Below the pieces are notes generated by a model. That model was given only the letters and a program-made list of their open reading frames with translations. It did not search any database and had not been told where the DNA came from. From Sphingobium sp. AP50 (lineage in GTDB: Bacteria; Pseudomonadota; Alphaproteobacteria; Sphingomonadales; Sphingomonadaceae), in NCBI RefSeq assembly GCF_900109095.1, contig NZ_FNYZ01000014.1, forward strand, positions 62,001 to 126,000: 64,000 nucleotides of DNA, given 5' to 3'. The translations under genes were made by a program, and so were the position numbers. Positions 33,159-41,959 of this stretch are shown here, one piece after another. Positions within the stretch are counted from its first letter, which is position 1. Every line of letters starts with the position of its first letter.

Positions 33159-36100
33159 ATGGGCCGATGGGCGTCGATCCGTTTTAACCGACTTCTTACC
33201 GGCAGTCTGCTCGTCGCAATGGACGCGCTATTCGCGACCTTGCTTCTTGGATTTGCGGCACCCGTCCGCGCAGCGTCCCCGAACTTAAGCTGGTATAAGC
33301 ACACACGGTGGCTTGCTGATGACGGAGCACCCACTGAGATTTCGGCGCTCGTTCAGGACAGGCAGGGCTTTATCTGGATCGCGGGCGCGGAAGGTGTCGT
33401 TCGGTTCGACGGCCTCAAGTTCGAGTCGATCGCTTCGCCTCCTGGCCCTACCGATCATGGCAGCAGGCCCACGATGATCGGGCTGAGTGGCACAGGCGAA
33501 ATCTATGTCGGATACGACCGTGGCGGCGGCGTCGCGGTCTTTCGCAACGGTCGGCTCGAGGACACCCATATGGCGTCCCCGCCGCTGGTCATCACCGGCC
33601 TCTTCTTCGCCCGCGGCACGATGTGGGCGCTGTGGGGCGGCTCGGGCGAGTCCCTGTGGCGGCTCGACAAACGAGGCTGGCAGCCGATGAGTAAGCAACT
33701 CAAGCTGCCTTGGGGGGCGTCGTATAATCCCCATGTGACGCCTGACGGCGCGATCGTCCTTTCCTCTACGCACCGCGTTCTCCCCGCGCAGGGCGTGGCC
33801 ATTTTACCGCCGCGCGGCGATCATTTCGTCTATTCGCCGATCAAGGGCCGATTTCCGTTCGTCGCCAGCGACAACAGCGGCCGGACTTGGGTCACCGATT
33901 CAGCAGGAACGCGTCGGCTGAGCATCGCGCAGGATGGCAAAGCAACCGAGGAGGCGCTTAATTTTCCTCCCGTATCGGACAAGGGCTTTTCGTTCATCTC
34001 CTTCGACCGCTCAGGCGCCATCTGGGGATCGACCTCGACCGCCGGCATTTTCCGTATCGGTGATCCAAATCGACCCGGTCTCGTCGAGCGTTATCAGGAA
34101 AGTGACGGGTTGAGTTCGAACGTCGCGAAACTGCGGCTGGTTGATCGGGAAGGTAATGTTTGGATCGGCACCCAAGCGGGACTGGATCAGTTCCGCCCGG
34201 TCTCGATCGGGCCTGAACCGAATTTGCCAAAGCCGGCGGCGGGAGATTGGATCACCTCAGTTCGTGCCGTCAACGGCGACGCCTATGTCCAAGTCAATCG
34301 TCAGCTCTTTCGGGTGTCGGCAAATCGCGCGAGCTTCGAAAGCCTGCCTCATCCAGCCGGCGACTGGCAGCGCTTTTGCCCGGCCAGAAACGGCGGCATT
34401 TGGCTTGCCTATACGGATCGCCTTTTTCGCCTCGGCCGAGCTGTGGAAGCGCCTGTTGCAGTGCCCGGTCCACCTGCCGTCATCTACGATTGTGCCGAGG
34501 ACAAGGACGGGCGCCTGTGGCTCGGCGGCGAAGGCGCAATCCGATGGCATGACCAGCGTGGATGGCACTCGACTCCCCTCTCACGATGGGGCGTCAATAA
34601 CTCCCGTGATGTCCGTTCGACGCCCGACGGCAACGTCCTCTTCAACTTCTCGGGGCTCAAGCTTGGTATCGTCGCGGGTCTGCAAATCCGGGTTATCTCG
34701 GCACACCAACTGGGTCTCGAATTCATCAACAACGTGTCGAGCGGTTCGCGCTACGCGCTTGTGTCGGGATACAAGGGGATCGCCAAGGTCGAGAATGGCC
34801 GGATCGCGGTTCTACGGTCGCGTCAATATCCGTGGCTCAGCCAGATTCGGGATGTCACCGAGGATTTTTCAGGGAGGACGTGGCTGCTTTCGCCGCGCGG
34901 CGTGTATAGCGTCGCAACGCGTGACCTGGACCAGGCCTTTGCCAAGCCCGGTTCGCCGCTTCCCCATATACTCCTTGATTCCCAAGCCGGGCCGCAGCTC
35001 GTCCAATCCTTCAATGTTCCAGGAAACCACTTTTTCGCTCTAAGGGATGGTCGGCTTTGGGTTTTGAGCCGCACGGGCGCCATGCAGATCGACACCCGCC
35101 GGGTTTCCTCGAACAAGGTTCCACCGACGGTCATCATTACGTCTCTTCAAGCGCGCGACCTGTTGCTCGCGGAGCCGAAGAATCCGACGCTTCCTGCTGG
35201 CTTACGCAACCTCTCGATCAATTTTACGGCAGCCAGCCTCACCAACGCCCGGGTTAACCAGTTCCGTTATCGTCTCGACGGGGTGGACGAGGGCTGGGTC
35301 GACCCGGGCTCGCGACGCCAGGCCTTTTACACCAACCTTTCACCCCGCACCTACCGGTTCAGGGTCATCGCCTCTAACAACGATGGCGTCTGGAGCCGGC
35401 AACCTGCCGAGATCCGCTTCACAATCCCTCCGACGTTCATCCAATCGCCAATCTTCAAGCTCCTGTGCGCGGCCGCCACGATCGCCTTGCTGACGCTCCT
35501 CTACAATCTGCGCCTTCGCTACGTCGCCAACCGGATCCGCGCACGGATGCAGGTGCAGCTCTCGGAACGCGAGCGCATCGCACAGGATTTGCACGATACA
35601 TTGCTCCAGAGCATACAGGGCCTTATCATCCGCTTTCATAGCCTCTCGATGAAACCAAACCTTGATGCCGATACGCGGCACGTCATCGATGAGACGCTCG
35701 ATGAGGCCGAAGCGACGCTCGTCGAAAGCCGCGAGCAGGTGGCGGGCCTCAAGAGCGCGCGCGTCATCAGCCTTCACCGGCAGATCGAGGAAGCTGCGGC
35801 TCGCCTCAAGCTTGCCGACCATACCAAGCTGTGCGTTGCAACGCAGGGTGACGAGCGTCTCCTCGAGCCCATCGTCTCACAGGAGGCAGCAATGATCGCG
35901 CGCGAAGCCCTGAACAACGCGGCCCAGCACGCCCGCGCGTCAGACATTCGCGCTGACATCACCTATCATGCCGATCACTTGTCGGTTTGCATTTGTGACA
36001 ACGGGACCGGCATCGACGCGCATGTACTTCAAAACGGTCGCGACGGGCATTTCGGGCTCAAGGGCATGGCCGACCGCGCTAAACGGATCGGCGGCCGTCT

Positions 36101-36227
36101 CGAGATACAAAGCGAGCACGGCAAGGGTACGTCGATCCGTCTCGAGGTTCCAGCGCGCTTCGCCTTCCGACGAATCGAACGCAAAGGCCGATTTTCTTGG
36201 GTTCGTTGGCCGCAGCTTGCGCGCTGA
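33159..36227 (+). CDS. Beta-propeller sensor histidine kinase 1
   Basis: The 1022-aa product senses a ligand outside the membrane and phosphorylates a response regulator. A signal peptide (about 1-38, ending PVRA) is followed by repeated propeller blades, for example GFIWIAGAEGVVRFDG, GAIWGSTSTAGIFRIG and GNVWIGTQAGLDQF. A Y_Y_Y domain near 700 (RYRLDGVDEGW, NLSPRTYRFRVIASNNDG) precedes one membrane helix (about 766-785). The HisKA_3 motif ERERIAQDLHDTLLQ has phospho-acceptor His812, and the ATPase domain has EALNNAAQHARAS, CDNGTGID and GHFGLKGM. This is the NarX-like class that pairs with NarL-type regulators; one is coded convergently at 36535. Its promoter carries a CATAC-type dyad, suggesting autoregulation. 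Confidence 0.93.
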   Translation: MGRWASIRFNRLLTGSLLVAMDALFATLLLGFAAPVRAASPNLSWYKHTRWLADDGAPTEISALVQDRQGFIWIAGAEGVVRFDGLKFESIASPPGPTDHGSRPTMIGLSGTGEIYVGYDRGGGVAVFRNGRLEDTHMASPPLVITGLFFARGTMWALWGGSGESLWRLDKRGWQPMSKQLKLPWGASYNPHVTPDGAIVLSSTHRVLPAQGVAILPPRGDHFVYSPIKGRFPFVASDNSGRTWVTDSAGTRRLSIAQDGKATEEALNFPPVSDKGFSFISFDRSGAIWGSTSTAGIFRIGDPNRPGLVERYQESDGLSSNVAKLRLVDREGNVWIGTQAGLDQFRPVSIGPEPNLPKPAAGDWITSVRAVNGDAYVQVNRQLFRVSANRASFESLPHPAGDWQRFCPARNGGIWLAYTDRLFRLGRAVEAPVAVPGPPAVIYDCAEDKDGRLWLGGEGAIRWHDQRGWHSTPLSRWGVNNSRDVRSTPDGNVLFNFSGLKLGIVAGLQIRVISAHQLGLEFINNVSSGSRYALVSGYKGIAKVENGRIAVLRSRQYPWLSQIRDVTEDFSGRTWLLSPRGVYSVATRDLDQAFAKPGSPLPHILLDSQAGPQLVQSFNVPGNHFFALRDGRLWVLSRTGAMQIDTRRVSSNKVPPTVIITSLQARDLLLAEPKNPTLPAGLRNLSINFTAASLTNARVNQFRYRLDGVDEGWVDPGSRRQAFYTNLSPRTYRFRVIASNNDGVWSRQPAEIRFTIPPTFIQSPIFKLLCAAATIALLTLLYNLRLRYVANRIRARMQVQLSERERIAQDLHDTLLQSIQGLIIRFHSLSMKPNLDADTRHVIDETLDEAEATLVESREQVAGLKSARVISLHRQIEEAAARLKLADHTKLCVATQGDERLLEPIVSQEAAMIAREALNNAAQHARASDIRADITYHADHLSVCICDNGTGIDAHVLQNGRDGHFGLKGMADRAKRIGGRLEIQSEHGKGTSIRLEVPARFAFRRIERKGRFSWVRWPQLAR

Positions 36228-36261
36228 ATGGGTCAGAACTCCGCCTCGCTATCACAAGCAT

Positions 36262-36312
36262 GCTGTCACGGTCGCCAATCGGCGCGGGATCATAGAATTA
36301 CGCCAACGCTGA
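36262..36312 (+). pseudogene. Relic of a NarL-type response regulator C-terminus
   Basis: Starting 35 bp after the kinase stop, the plus strand reads AVTVANRRGIIELRQR and stop. This matches the end of the intact regulator gene at 36535-37188 (AVTVAARRGIIDL...), and the DNA is also alike (GTCACGGTCGC, GGGATCAT). Nothing recognisable of the rest of the gene remains upstream. It appears to be the last 16 codons of a lost regulator that once followed the kinase on the same strand. Confidence 0.65.
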
Positions 36313-36534
36313 GCTGGTACGATCATCTCGCGCACGACCTTTGGGGCGGATCCGAAAGGGCTGCAGCCTGCTACTACGCTGTGCTCGAGCGGCGTTGCGG
36401 GTCTTTCCGCGACGACGAGGGAATTCCGCAGACTTACCAGGTCACCACGGATGCTCGTTCTCACGGGCTCAACAATTACAGCACCCAGTTCTGACGGCAG
36501 GCTTCCTGACCGTCGTCAGGCAGCGCCACTCGCA

Positions 36535-37188
36535 TCAAAGTTTCGGACCGCTGCCTGGTGTCAGATCGATGATCCCTCTGCGGGCCGCGACCGTGACGGC
36601 TTCGGTTCGGTCAGCAACTCCCAGCTTGGCGAAAATACTCTTCACATGCGCTTTCACTGTCTCTTCGGTGATACCAAGCTCCCTGGCTACCCCCTTGTTG
36701 GGAAGGCCTCGCGATACGGCCAACAGCACCTCGAGCTCGCGATCGGTCAACATCTCCCGGACGGCGTTCATACCGATGTCGTTCGCGATCTCGGGTGGGA
36801 CGTGAAAACCGCCCTCGTGGACGCCGCGGATCACGTTGAGCAGTTCGTGACGCAAGGTGCTTTTCAGCAAATATCCTGCCGCTCCCGCCTTGAGCGCTTG
36901 GAGGGCCTGCACGTCTCCCGCGTAGGTGGTGAGGACAATCAACCGTGAGGTGGGAAACTCCTGACGGATCCTAATGATCGCCTCCAGCCCGCTCATGCGC
37001 GGCATCTGAAGGTCGATCAGTGCCACGTCTGGCCGAAGCCGGCGGTATTCATCTACCGCGCCGTGGCCGTCATCAGCTTCACCAACAAGCTCCATATCCT
37101 CCTGCATACTCACGACCGACGCGACGCCCACTCGGATCAGCGAGTGATCATCCGCGATGAGGATCCGTATTTTTTTGATCTCGGTCAT
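36535..37188 (-). CDS. NarL/LuxR-type response regulator
   Basis: The 217-aa product has a receiver domain (acidic pair Asp13-Asp14, phosphorylation site Asp59 in VALIDLQMP, Thr87/88, Lys109). The LuxR HTH at about 146-205 reads LTDRELEVLLAVSRGLPNKGVARELGITEETVKAHVKSIFAKLGV. The class is activated by HisKA_3 kinases, so the propeller kinase encoded convergently is its natural partner. The second propeller kinase at 57508 could be another. NarL-type HTH dimers bind short inverted repeats, which makes this the leading candidate to bind the CATAC-N4-GTATG dyads; that link is inference. Confidence 0.93.
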   Translation of the reverse strand: MTEIKKIRILIADDHSLIRVGVASVVSMQEDMELVGEADDGHGAVDEYRRLRPDVALIDLQMPRMSGLEAIIRIRQEFPTSRLIVLTTYAGDVQALQALKAGAAGYLLKSTLRHELLNVIRGVHEGGFHVPPEIANDIGMNAVREMLTDRELEVLLAVSRGLPNKGVARELGITEETVKAHVKSIFAKLGVADRTEAVTVAARRGIIDLTPGSGPKL

Positions 37189-37504
37189 GTTTGGTAGGCA
37201 TCCTCTCCCCCGCGCGGGCCCGGGGCGCAGCGAAAGCCGTGCTGAATTGCTCTCCTCGCTGTCTTGTTTTCAACCAAAAGTCGATCCCCCAGTCGAGGGA
37301 TTCCAGCGCCTACTCGACCAAGGAATTGTCGGGCAAACGCAGGAGTTTATTCTGAGCGCGCGCAGTAGCGGACGGGACAACCAAGCACGACTCAAGAGAG
37401 GTGCGACAACTGCCCCTGAAGGTGAAATGCGCGGAAGCCGACTTAGCTCCGTAATATCGGATCGGCGGCTCAATCCAGGCAATTTGCCTGGGAGGTGCAC
37501 AACG
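37189..37504. other. Divergent intergenic region, response regulator / PAS kinase
   Basis: It has no supported gene. An in-frame upstream extension of the PAS kinase exists but lacks a ribosome site and family-like residues. No CATAC-type dyad is present here. Confidence 0.5.
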
Positions 37505-39076
37505 ATGGATGATGGATCTCTACGCATAGACGGTGGCGACTATGTTCGCTCTACCAGTGATGCCGTGCCGGCGCTGATCTCGTTCTTCGATGCGGAGCAT
37601 ATCTGCCGCTATGCGAACGATCATCACGCGCTTTGGTACGGCCGTGCGGCTATCGACTTGGTCGGGCTGCATATGCGAGAGTTTCTCGGGTCGGATGCCT
37701 ACGACATGCGTCGCGAGCATCTCGATCGGGTGGCGGCCGGCGAGCAGGTGTCGTTCGAGGCAAGCGTCCCCTATCTCGACGGGACAGCACGTGACGCCGC
37801 CATCCGCTATGTGCCACGCATCGGCCCGCTGGGCTTTGAGGGCTTCCATACACTCGTCTTCGACCTGACCCGCGAACAGCACCGTTACCACAGCGTGTTT
37901 GATGGTACGGCGGTCGGTTTCTGGGAAATTGATCTCACGTTCATGCGGCGTTTCCTGGACGAGATCGACGGCACCGTCCCCGATCTGAGGGCCCATATAG
38001 AAGCTGACCTCAGCGTGGTGCGCAAAGTTCTCGACATCACCCCAGTCCTTGATCTGAACGAGAAAGCGTGCCGGATGTTCGGGGTCGAGAGAACAAGCGC
38101 TATCGGACGTACAATGGGCGACTGGTCGCCGGCCGGGAGCCTCGATGCCTGGAACCGCGTGATGCTCAATTATCTTGCCGGCGCCGAGAGCTACGAGACC
38201 GAGACCGTCCTCGAGCGTGCTGACGGGACACCGATCGATATCCTGATCAGTTGCGCCTATCCCAAAAGGCCTGACGAGCAGGTGATCGTCGTCGTCGGTC
38301 TCGTCGATATCAGTTCGCGCGTCGCCAAAGAAAAGGAACTTGCCCGCGTTCAGGCGGATCTGACCCATGCGGCTCGGGTCGCCACGCTCGGCGAATTGAT
38401 GGCATCGATCGCCCACGAGGTGAACCAGCCACTGGCTGCCGTGGTGGCGAACGGCAATGCTGCGCTGCGCTGGCTCGACAGGGATGTCGATGAAGCCAAG
38501 GCGGCCATCAGCCGGATGATGAGCGAGGCAACGCGTGCTTCGGAGATCATCGCCCGCACCCGGCGCATGGCGGTCAAAGGGGAAACGACCCCGTCCGAGT
38601 TCGACCTCAATCAGATGATATCGGAGTCGGTGGATATCACTCGGCGCCAGGCATCTGGGCTCGGCGCGCATGTAATCCAGACGCTCGCACCAGATCTTCC
38701 GCTCGTGGCGGCTGACCGTATCCAGCTTCAGCAGGTCATCATCAATCTTATCGTCAACGCCGCTCAGGCCATGGCAGAGCAAACCGAAGCGCGACTGATC
38801 GAGATCCGATCGGGTCAGCAGAGTCGCGACGCCGTCCAGATCGAGGTCGCGGATACGGGGCCTGGTTTCGGCGAACATGCCGGCCGGGTATTCGAAGCGT
38901 TCTACACGACCAAGAAAGACGGAATGGGGATGGGCCTCTCCGTGGCAAAGGGAATCATCGAAGCGCATGGCGGTGTAATCGACGCGCAGCCGAGATCCGG
39001 CCGTGGGACGGTCTTCCGGATCGATATCCCCCTCGGTGACATGCCTGTCTGCGAGGGCTTTCCGGTTCTAAATTGA
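37505..39076 (+). CDS. PAS-domain sensor histidine kinase (FixL-like class)
   Basis: The 523-aa cytoplasmic product has two PAS-like domains (about 12-120 with FFDAEHICRYANDHHALWYGR; about 130-275 with VFDGTAVGFWEIDL and VLDLNEKACRMFGV). The HisKA domain is LTHAARVATLGELMASIAHEVNQPLAAVV (His in AHEVNQPL). The ATPase domain has NLIVNAAQAM, VADTGPGF, FYTTKKDGMGMGLSVAKGIIEAHGG and GRGTVFRIDIPL. 'HEVNQPLAA' kinases usually pair with FixJ-type regulators; a lone receiver of that type is coded at 55375. Start ATG 37505 follows GGGAGG. No haem-PAS histidine could be confirmed, so oxygen sensing is not claimed. Confidence 0.9.
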   Translation: MDDGSLRIDGGDYVRSTSDAVPALISFFDAEHICRYANDHHALWYGRAAIDLVGLHMREFLGSDAYDMRREHLDRVAAGEQVSFEASVPYLDGTARDAAIRYVPRIGPLGFEGFHTLVFDLTREQHRYHSVFDGTAVGFWEIDLTFMRRFLDEIDGTVPDLRAHIEADLSVVRKVLDITPVLDLNEKACRMFGVERTSAIGRTMGDWSPAGSLDAWNRVMLNYLAGAESYETETVLERADGTPIDILISCAYPKRPDEQVIVVVGLVDISSRVAKEKELARVQADLTHAARVATLGELMASIAHEVNQPLAAVVANGNAALRWLDRDVDEAKAAISRMMSEATRASEIIARTRRMAVKGETTPSEFDLNQMISESVDITRRQASGLGAHVIQTLAPDLPLVAADRIQLQQVIINLIVNAAQAMAEQTEARLIEIRSGQQSRDAVQIEVADTGPGFGEHAGRVFEAFYTTKKDGMGMGLSVAKGIIEAHGGVIDAQPRSGRGTVFRIDIPLGDMPVCEGFPVLN

Positions 39077-39085
39077 GCACGGCAA

Positions 39086-41218
39086 TCAGGCGAAATTCTC
39101 CATGATCGGCAGCTTGCGGATCCGCTTGCCGGTGAGCTTGAAGATCGCATTACAGATTGCCGGCGCTATGTTGGGTGAACCGCCCTCGCCCGTGCCCTCG
39201 ATCGACTCACCACCATCGATGATGACCGTGTGGAACTGCGGGGTCTCCGAGAAGCGAACCATGCGGTAATCGTGGAAATTGGTTTCCTGAACGGCCCCGT
39301 TTGCGACACTGACCTTGCCATAGAGTGCAGAGCTCATGCCCCAGATCACGCATCCTTCGATCTGAGCCACTACAGCATCGCGATTGATCGCCTTGCCCGG
39401 ATCCGCAACAGAATAGACCGCCTCGACAACCGGTGCTCCGTCCCGGATTACAACTTCAACGGCCTGCGCGACAAAGCAGTCCTGCCATTTATGGCTAACG
39501 CCTAATCCGATCGCCCGACCATTAGGTCTGGTTGCAAAGGAGCCACCCACCATCTCTTTCAGCTTCGCGAGCGCCGCAAGCGCCCGAGGCTTCTTCGCCA
39601 GCAAGTTCCGCCGGAGCTCATACTCGTCGACGCCGAGATCATGGGCGACTTCATCGATAAAACTCTCGATCGCGAAAACGGTCTGACCGGCCCCGACCGT
39701 GCGCCACATGCCAGTCGGAATGTGCGTCTCACTGCGGACCCAACGCGTGTCGACATGATCGAAGTCATAGGGCGAGCCGACCGCGTCGGTCACCACGGAG
39801 TCGAACTTGCCCATAGCCACCGGGTACATCCGAGGCAGGATCGACGGGCTTACCGTTCGGTGGCTATAGACCGAAATATCCGAACCCTTGATCCCGGCCT
39901 TGAGCTCCGAGATGCCGGCTGGCCGATAGAAGTCATGCGAGACATCCTCCTCGCGCGTCCAGATCAGCTTCACCGGCCGCGGGGAAAAATGTTTCGCAGC
40001 GATCACCGCCTGCTCGACCATGTCGAATTCTTGTCGACGGCCAAAGCCGCCACCAGCAACAAGCGGATGATAGTCGACCGCCGTTTCCGAGATACCCAGC
40101 ACCCGCGCAGCCGCCGCGCAGGCATTGGCTGGCTGCTGCGATCCCAGCCAGATATCGCACCGGCCATTTTCGACTTTCGCGACGCAGCTCATCGGCTCCA
40201 TCGTCGCGTGTGCGAGATAAGGGACCTCATATCGCTGAGAGATTACCCTGTCGGCGTCTTTCAGGCCGGCGACGGGCTCTCCCCGCGTCTCGACAACGAT
40301 GCCGTCCTGTGCCGCGAGGTCGCGCTCGAATTGGCTGGTGATGCTTTGCGAGCTGACATTATCGTGCGGCGTTTCGGCCCAAACGATCTCGAGGAGCTCA
40401 AGGCACCGACGCGCAGTCCACCACCGGTCGGCCACGATCGCCACTCCGTGGGGCAGATCCACGACGCCGCGCACACCTTTGACCCTGAGCACATCTGCAC
40501 GTTTGTCCGCGGTGGCTCTGCCGCCAAACACCGGCGCGGCCGCAACGGCGACATACAGCATGTCCGGCAGCTTGAAATCGACCGCGTAGATCGCGCTCCC
40601 ATTGACCTTTGACGGGATATCGAAGCGCCCCAGACGTTTGCCTTGGTAACGAGGGCGCGTATCCGTACGCGCGATGATCTTGTCAGGTGCCGGCACCGGC
40701 AGGCGCGATGCGGCCACTGCGAGCTGGCCGAAGCGCAGGTCTTGCCCAGGCTGCGGACCAAGAACACGTCCGCTCTCGGTCCGCACCTGTGTCACGGGCA
40801 CCCGCCAGCGCTGGGCCGCAGCCTGCAGCAGCATAGTTCGGGCAGTCTCGCCAGCCTTCTTGAATGCGGGGTGGAACGCCGCCATGCCGGTGCTGGCTCC
40901 GGTGAGCTGGCCACCGAGGATCGGATTGATATAGGCATCGTCGCGCGGAGCGAGCTCGATGCTGATCCGGCTCCAGTCCGCGTCAAGGGAGTCGGCAAGG
41001 ACCATCCCATAGGCCGTCGAGGTTCCCTGGCCGAGCTCTGCCACAGGCGACACGAGGATAATCTCGTCCTTGTCAGTAATGCGCAAAAAGGCGGTCTTGT
41101 ATCCGGCCTCTGCATCGGCTCCCGATGCGATCAACGGTACGCTTAGAATCAGCGATCCGGGGATCAGCGCAAGCGAAGAGCGAATGAACGTGCGCCTCGA
41201 GGTCGCAAAATCACTCAT
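39086..41218 (-). CDS. iorB: Molybdenum hydroxylase large subunit (isoquinoline 1-oxidoreductase beta type)
   Basis: This periplasmic molybdenum-cofactor subunit would hydroxylate N-heteroaromatics or oxidise aldehydes. The 710-aa product has a Tat signal (SRRTFIRSSLALIPGSLILS). Cofactor-binding segments include VAELGQGTSTAYGMVLAD, QRYEVPYLAHATMEPMSCVA and VAGGGFGRRQEFD. The C-terminal end has GTGEGGSPNIAPAICNAIF, whose Glu is the catalytic base of the family. The IorB-type arrangement (large subunit plus 2Fe-2S subunit, no FAD subunit) is complete here. The gene overlaps iorA by 4 nt. Electrons probably pass to the adjacent cytochrome c. The substrate is inferred only at the family level. 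Confidence 0.9.
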   Translation of the reverse strand: MSDFATSRRTFIRSSLALIPGSLILSVPLIASGADAEAGYKTAFLRITDKDEIILVSPVAELGQGTSTAYGMVLADSLDADWSRISIELAPRDDAYINPILGGQLTGASTGMAAFHPAFKKAGETARTMLLQAAAQRWRVPVTQVRTESGRVLGPQPGQDLRFGQLAVAASRLPVPAPDKIIARTDTRPRYQGKRLGRFDIPSKVNGSAIYAVDFKLPDMLYVAVAAAPVFGGRATADKRADVLRVKGVRGVVDLPHGVAIVADRWWTARRCLELLEIVWAETPHDNVSSQSITSQFERDLAAQDGIVVETRGEPVAGLKDADRVISQRYEVPYLAHATMEPMSCVAKVENGRCDIWLGSQQPANACAAAARVLGISETAVDYHPLVAGGGFGRRQEFDMVEQAVIAAKHFSPRPVKLIWTREEDVSHDFYRPAGISELKAGIKGSDISVYSHRTVSPSILPRMYPVAMGKFDSVVTDAVGSPYDFDHVDTRWVRSETHIPTGMWRTVGAGQTVFAIESFIDEVAHDLGVDEYELRRNLLAKKPRALAALAKLKEMVGGSFATRPNGRAIGLGVSHKWQDCFVAQAVEVVIRDGAPVVEAVYSVADPGKAINRDAVVAQIEGCVIWGMSSALYGKVSVANGAVQETNFHDYRMVRFSETPQFHTVIIDGGESIEGTGEGGSPNIAPAICNAIFKLTGKRIRKLPIMENFA

Positions 41219-41682
41219 GCCGCGAGAACCTTCTTGGCACCGGCGCGCGCCTCCTCAATGGCCGCCCGGATGCGCGGATAGGTGCCGCATCGACAGATGT
41301 TGGTCATACGCGCCAGGATTTCCTCATCGCTGGGCGATTGGTTTTCGTGAAACAAGGCGGCCGTCGCCATGATCATGCCCGACTGGCAATAACCGCATTG
41401 CGGCACCTGATGCTTGATCCAGAGCTGCTGGATCGGATGAAGCCCGTCGCCGCCAAGCCCCTCGATCGTGGTGACGTGCTTGCCTTCGACCTCCTCTACA
41501 GGAAGCAGGCAGGAGCGCTTGGCCTCGCCATCGACATGGACCGTACATGCACCGCATTGCGCGATGCCGCACCCGAACTTGGTTCCTGTCAGGCCGAGAT
41601 CATCGCGTAGCACCCACAGAAGGGGAGTGCCCTCCTCGATGTCGGCCATAACCTGTTTGCCATTGACTTCGAAATTGACCAT
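41215..41682 (-). CDS. iorA: Molybdenum hydroxylase 2Fe-2S subunit (IorA type)
   Basis: The 155-aa product carries two [2Fe-2S] clusters that move electrons from the molybdenum site. The plant-type ferredoxin part has CGIAQCGACTVHVDGEAKRSC (about 40-60). The C-terminal helical part has CGYCQSGMIMA and TNICRCGTYPRIRAAIEEA. The length and all eight cysteines match the IorA/CoxS family. It has no signal peptide, as expected if it is exported folded together with IorB. It is the first gene of the pair and its upstream region contains two CATAC-type dyads. Confidence 0.95.
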   Translation of the reverse strand: MVNFEVNGKQVMADIEEGTPLLWVLRDDLGLTGTKFGCGIAQCGACTVHVDGEAKRSCLLPVEEVEGKHVTTIEGLGGDGLHPIQQLWIKHQVPQCGYCQSGMIMATAALFHENQSPSDEEILARMTNICRCGTYPRIRAAIEEARAGAKKVLAA

Positions 41683-41783
41683 TCCGTCCTCGGCGATTTG
41701 CTAGAATATCCGCCCGCCAGCACGTTTCGATCACTGGCCAGGGTCTCGCCGTTAGTAATCACCTGCCCCCCTCACCAAGCAAC

Positions 41784-41797
41784 TATACGCGGGTATC
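41784..41797. promoter_or_regulatory. CATAC-N4-GTATG-type dyad (iorAB/cytochrome c region, site 1)
   Basis: TATAC-GCGG-GTATC lies 101 bp upstream of iorA. Its left flank, GCAACTATACGCGG, is the same as that of the propeller kinase site (reverse strand, 33054-33067 region). Confidence 0.55.
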
Positions 41798-41858
41798 ATC
41801 CAAGCGCCTCACGCCGCGCCTTGTATCGAACCTGACTGTAGCTTGCGGGCACGGAACA

Positions 41859-41872
41859 TAAACCCGCGTATA
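41859..41872. promoter_or_regulatory. CATAC-N4-GTATG-type dyad (iorAB/cytochrome c region, site 2)
   Basis: TAAAC-CCGC-GTATA lies 87 bp upstream of the cytochrome c start codon. With the site at 41784 it gives one dyad for each divergent gene. Confidence 0.5.
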
Positions 41873-41959
41873 AGTGCCTTATCTCACGCTCGCGCATAGC
41901 AATGAAGGCTACCAATCAAACTAGGGGCGGCAGCATCACATGCGCCGATCGATCAGATC

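Noticed and set aside
37520..38968. 482-codon minus-strand open frame
   Set aside because: It is antisense to the PAS histidine kinase, whose motifs are complete. The opposite frame has no recognisable domain.
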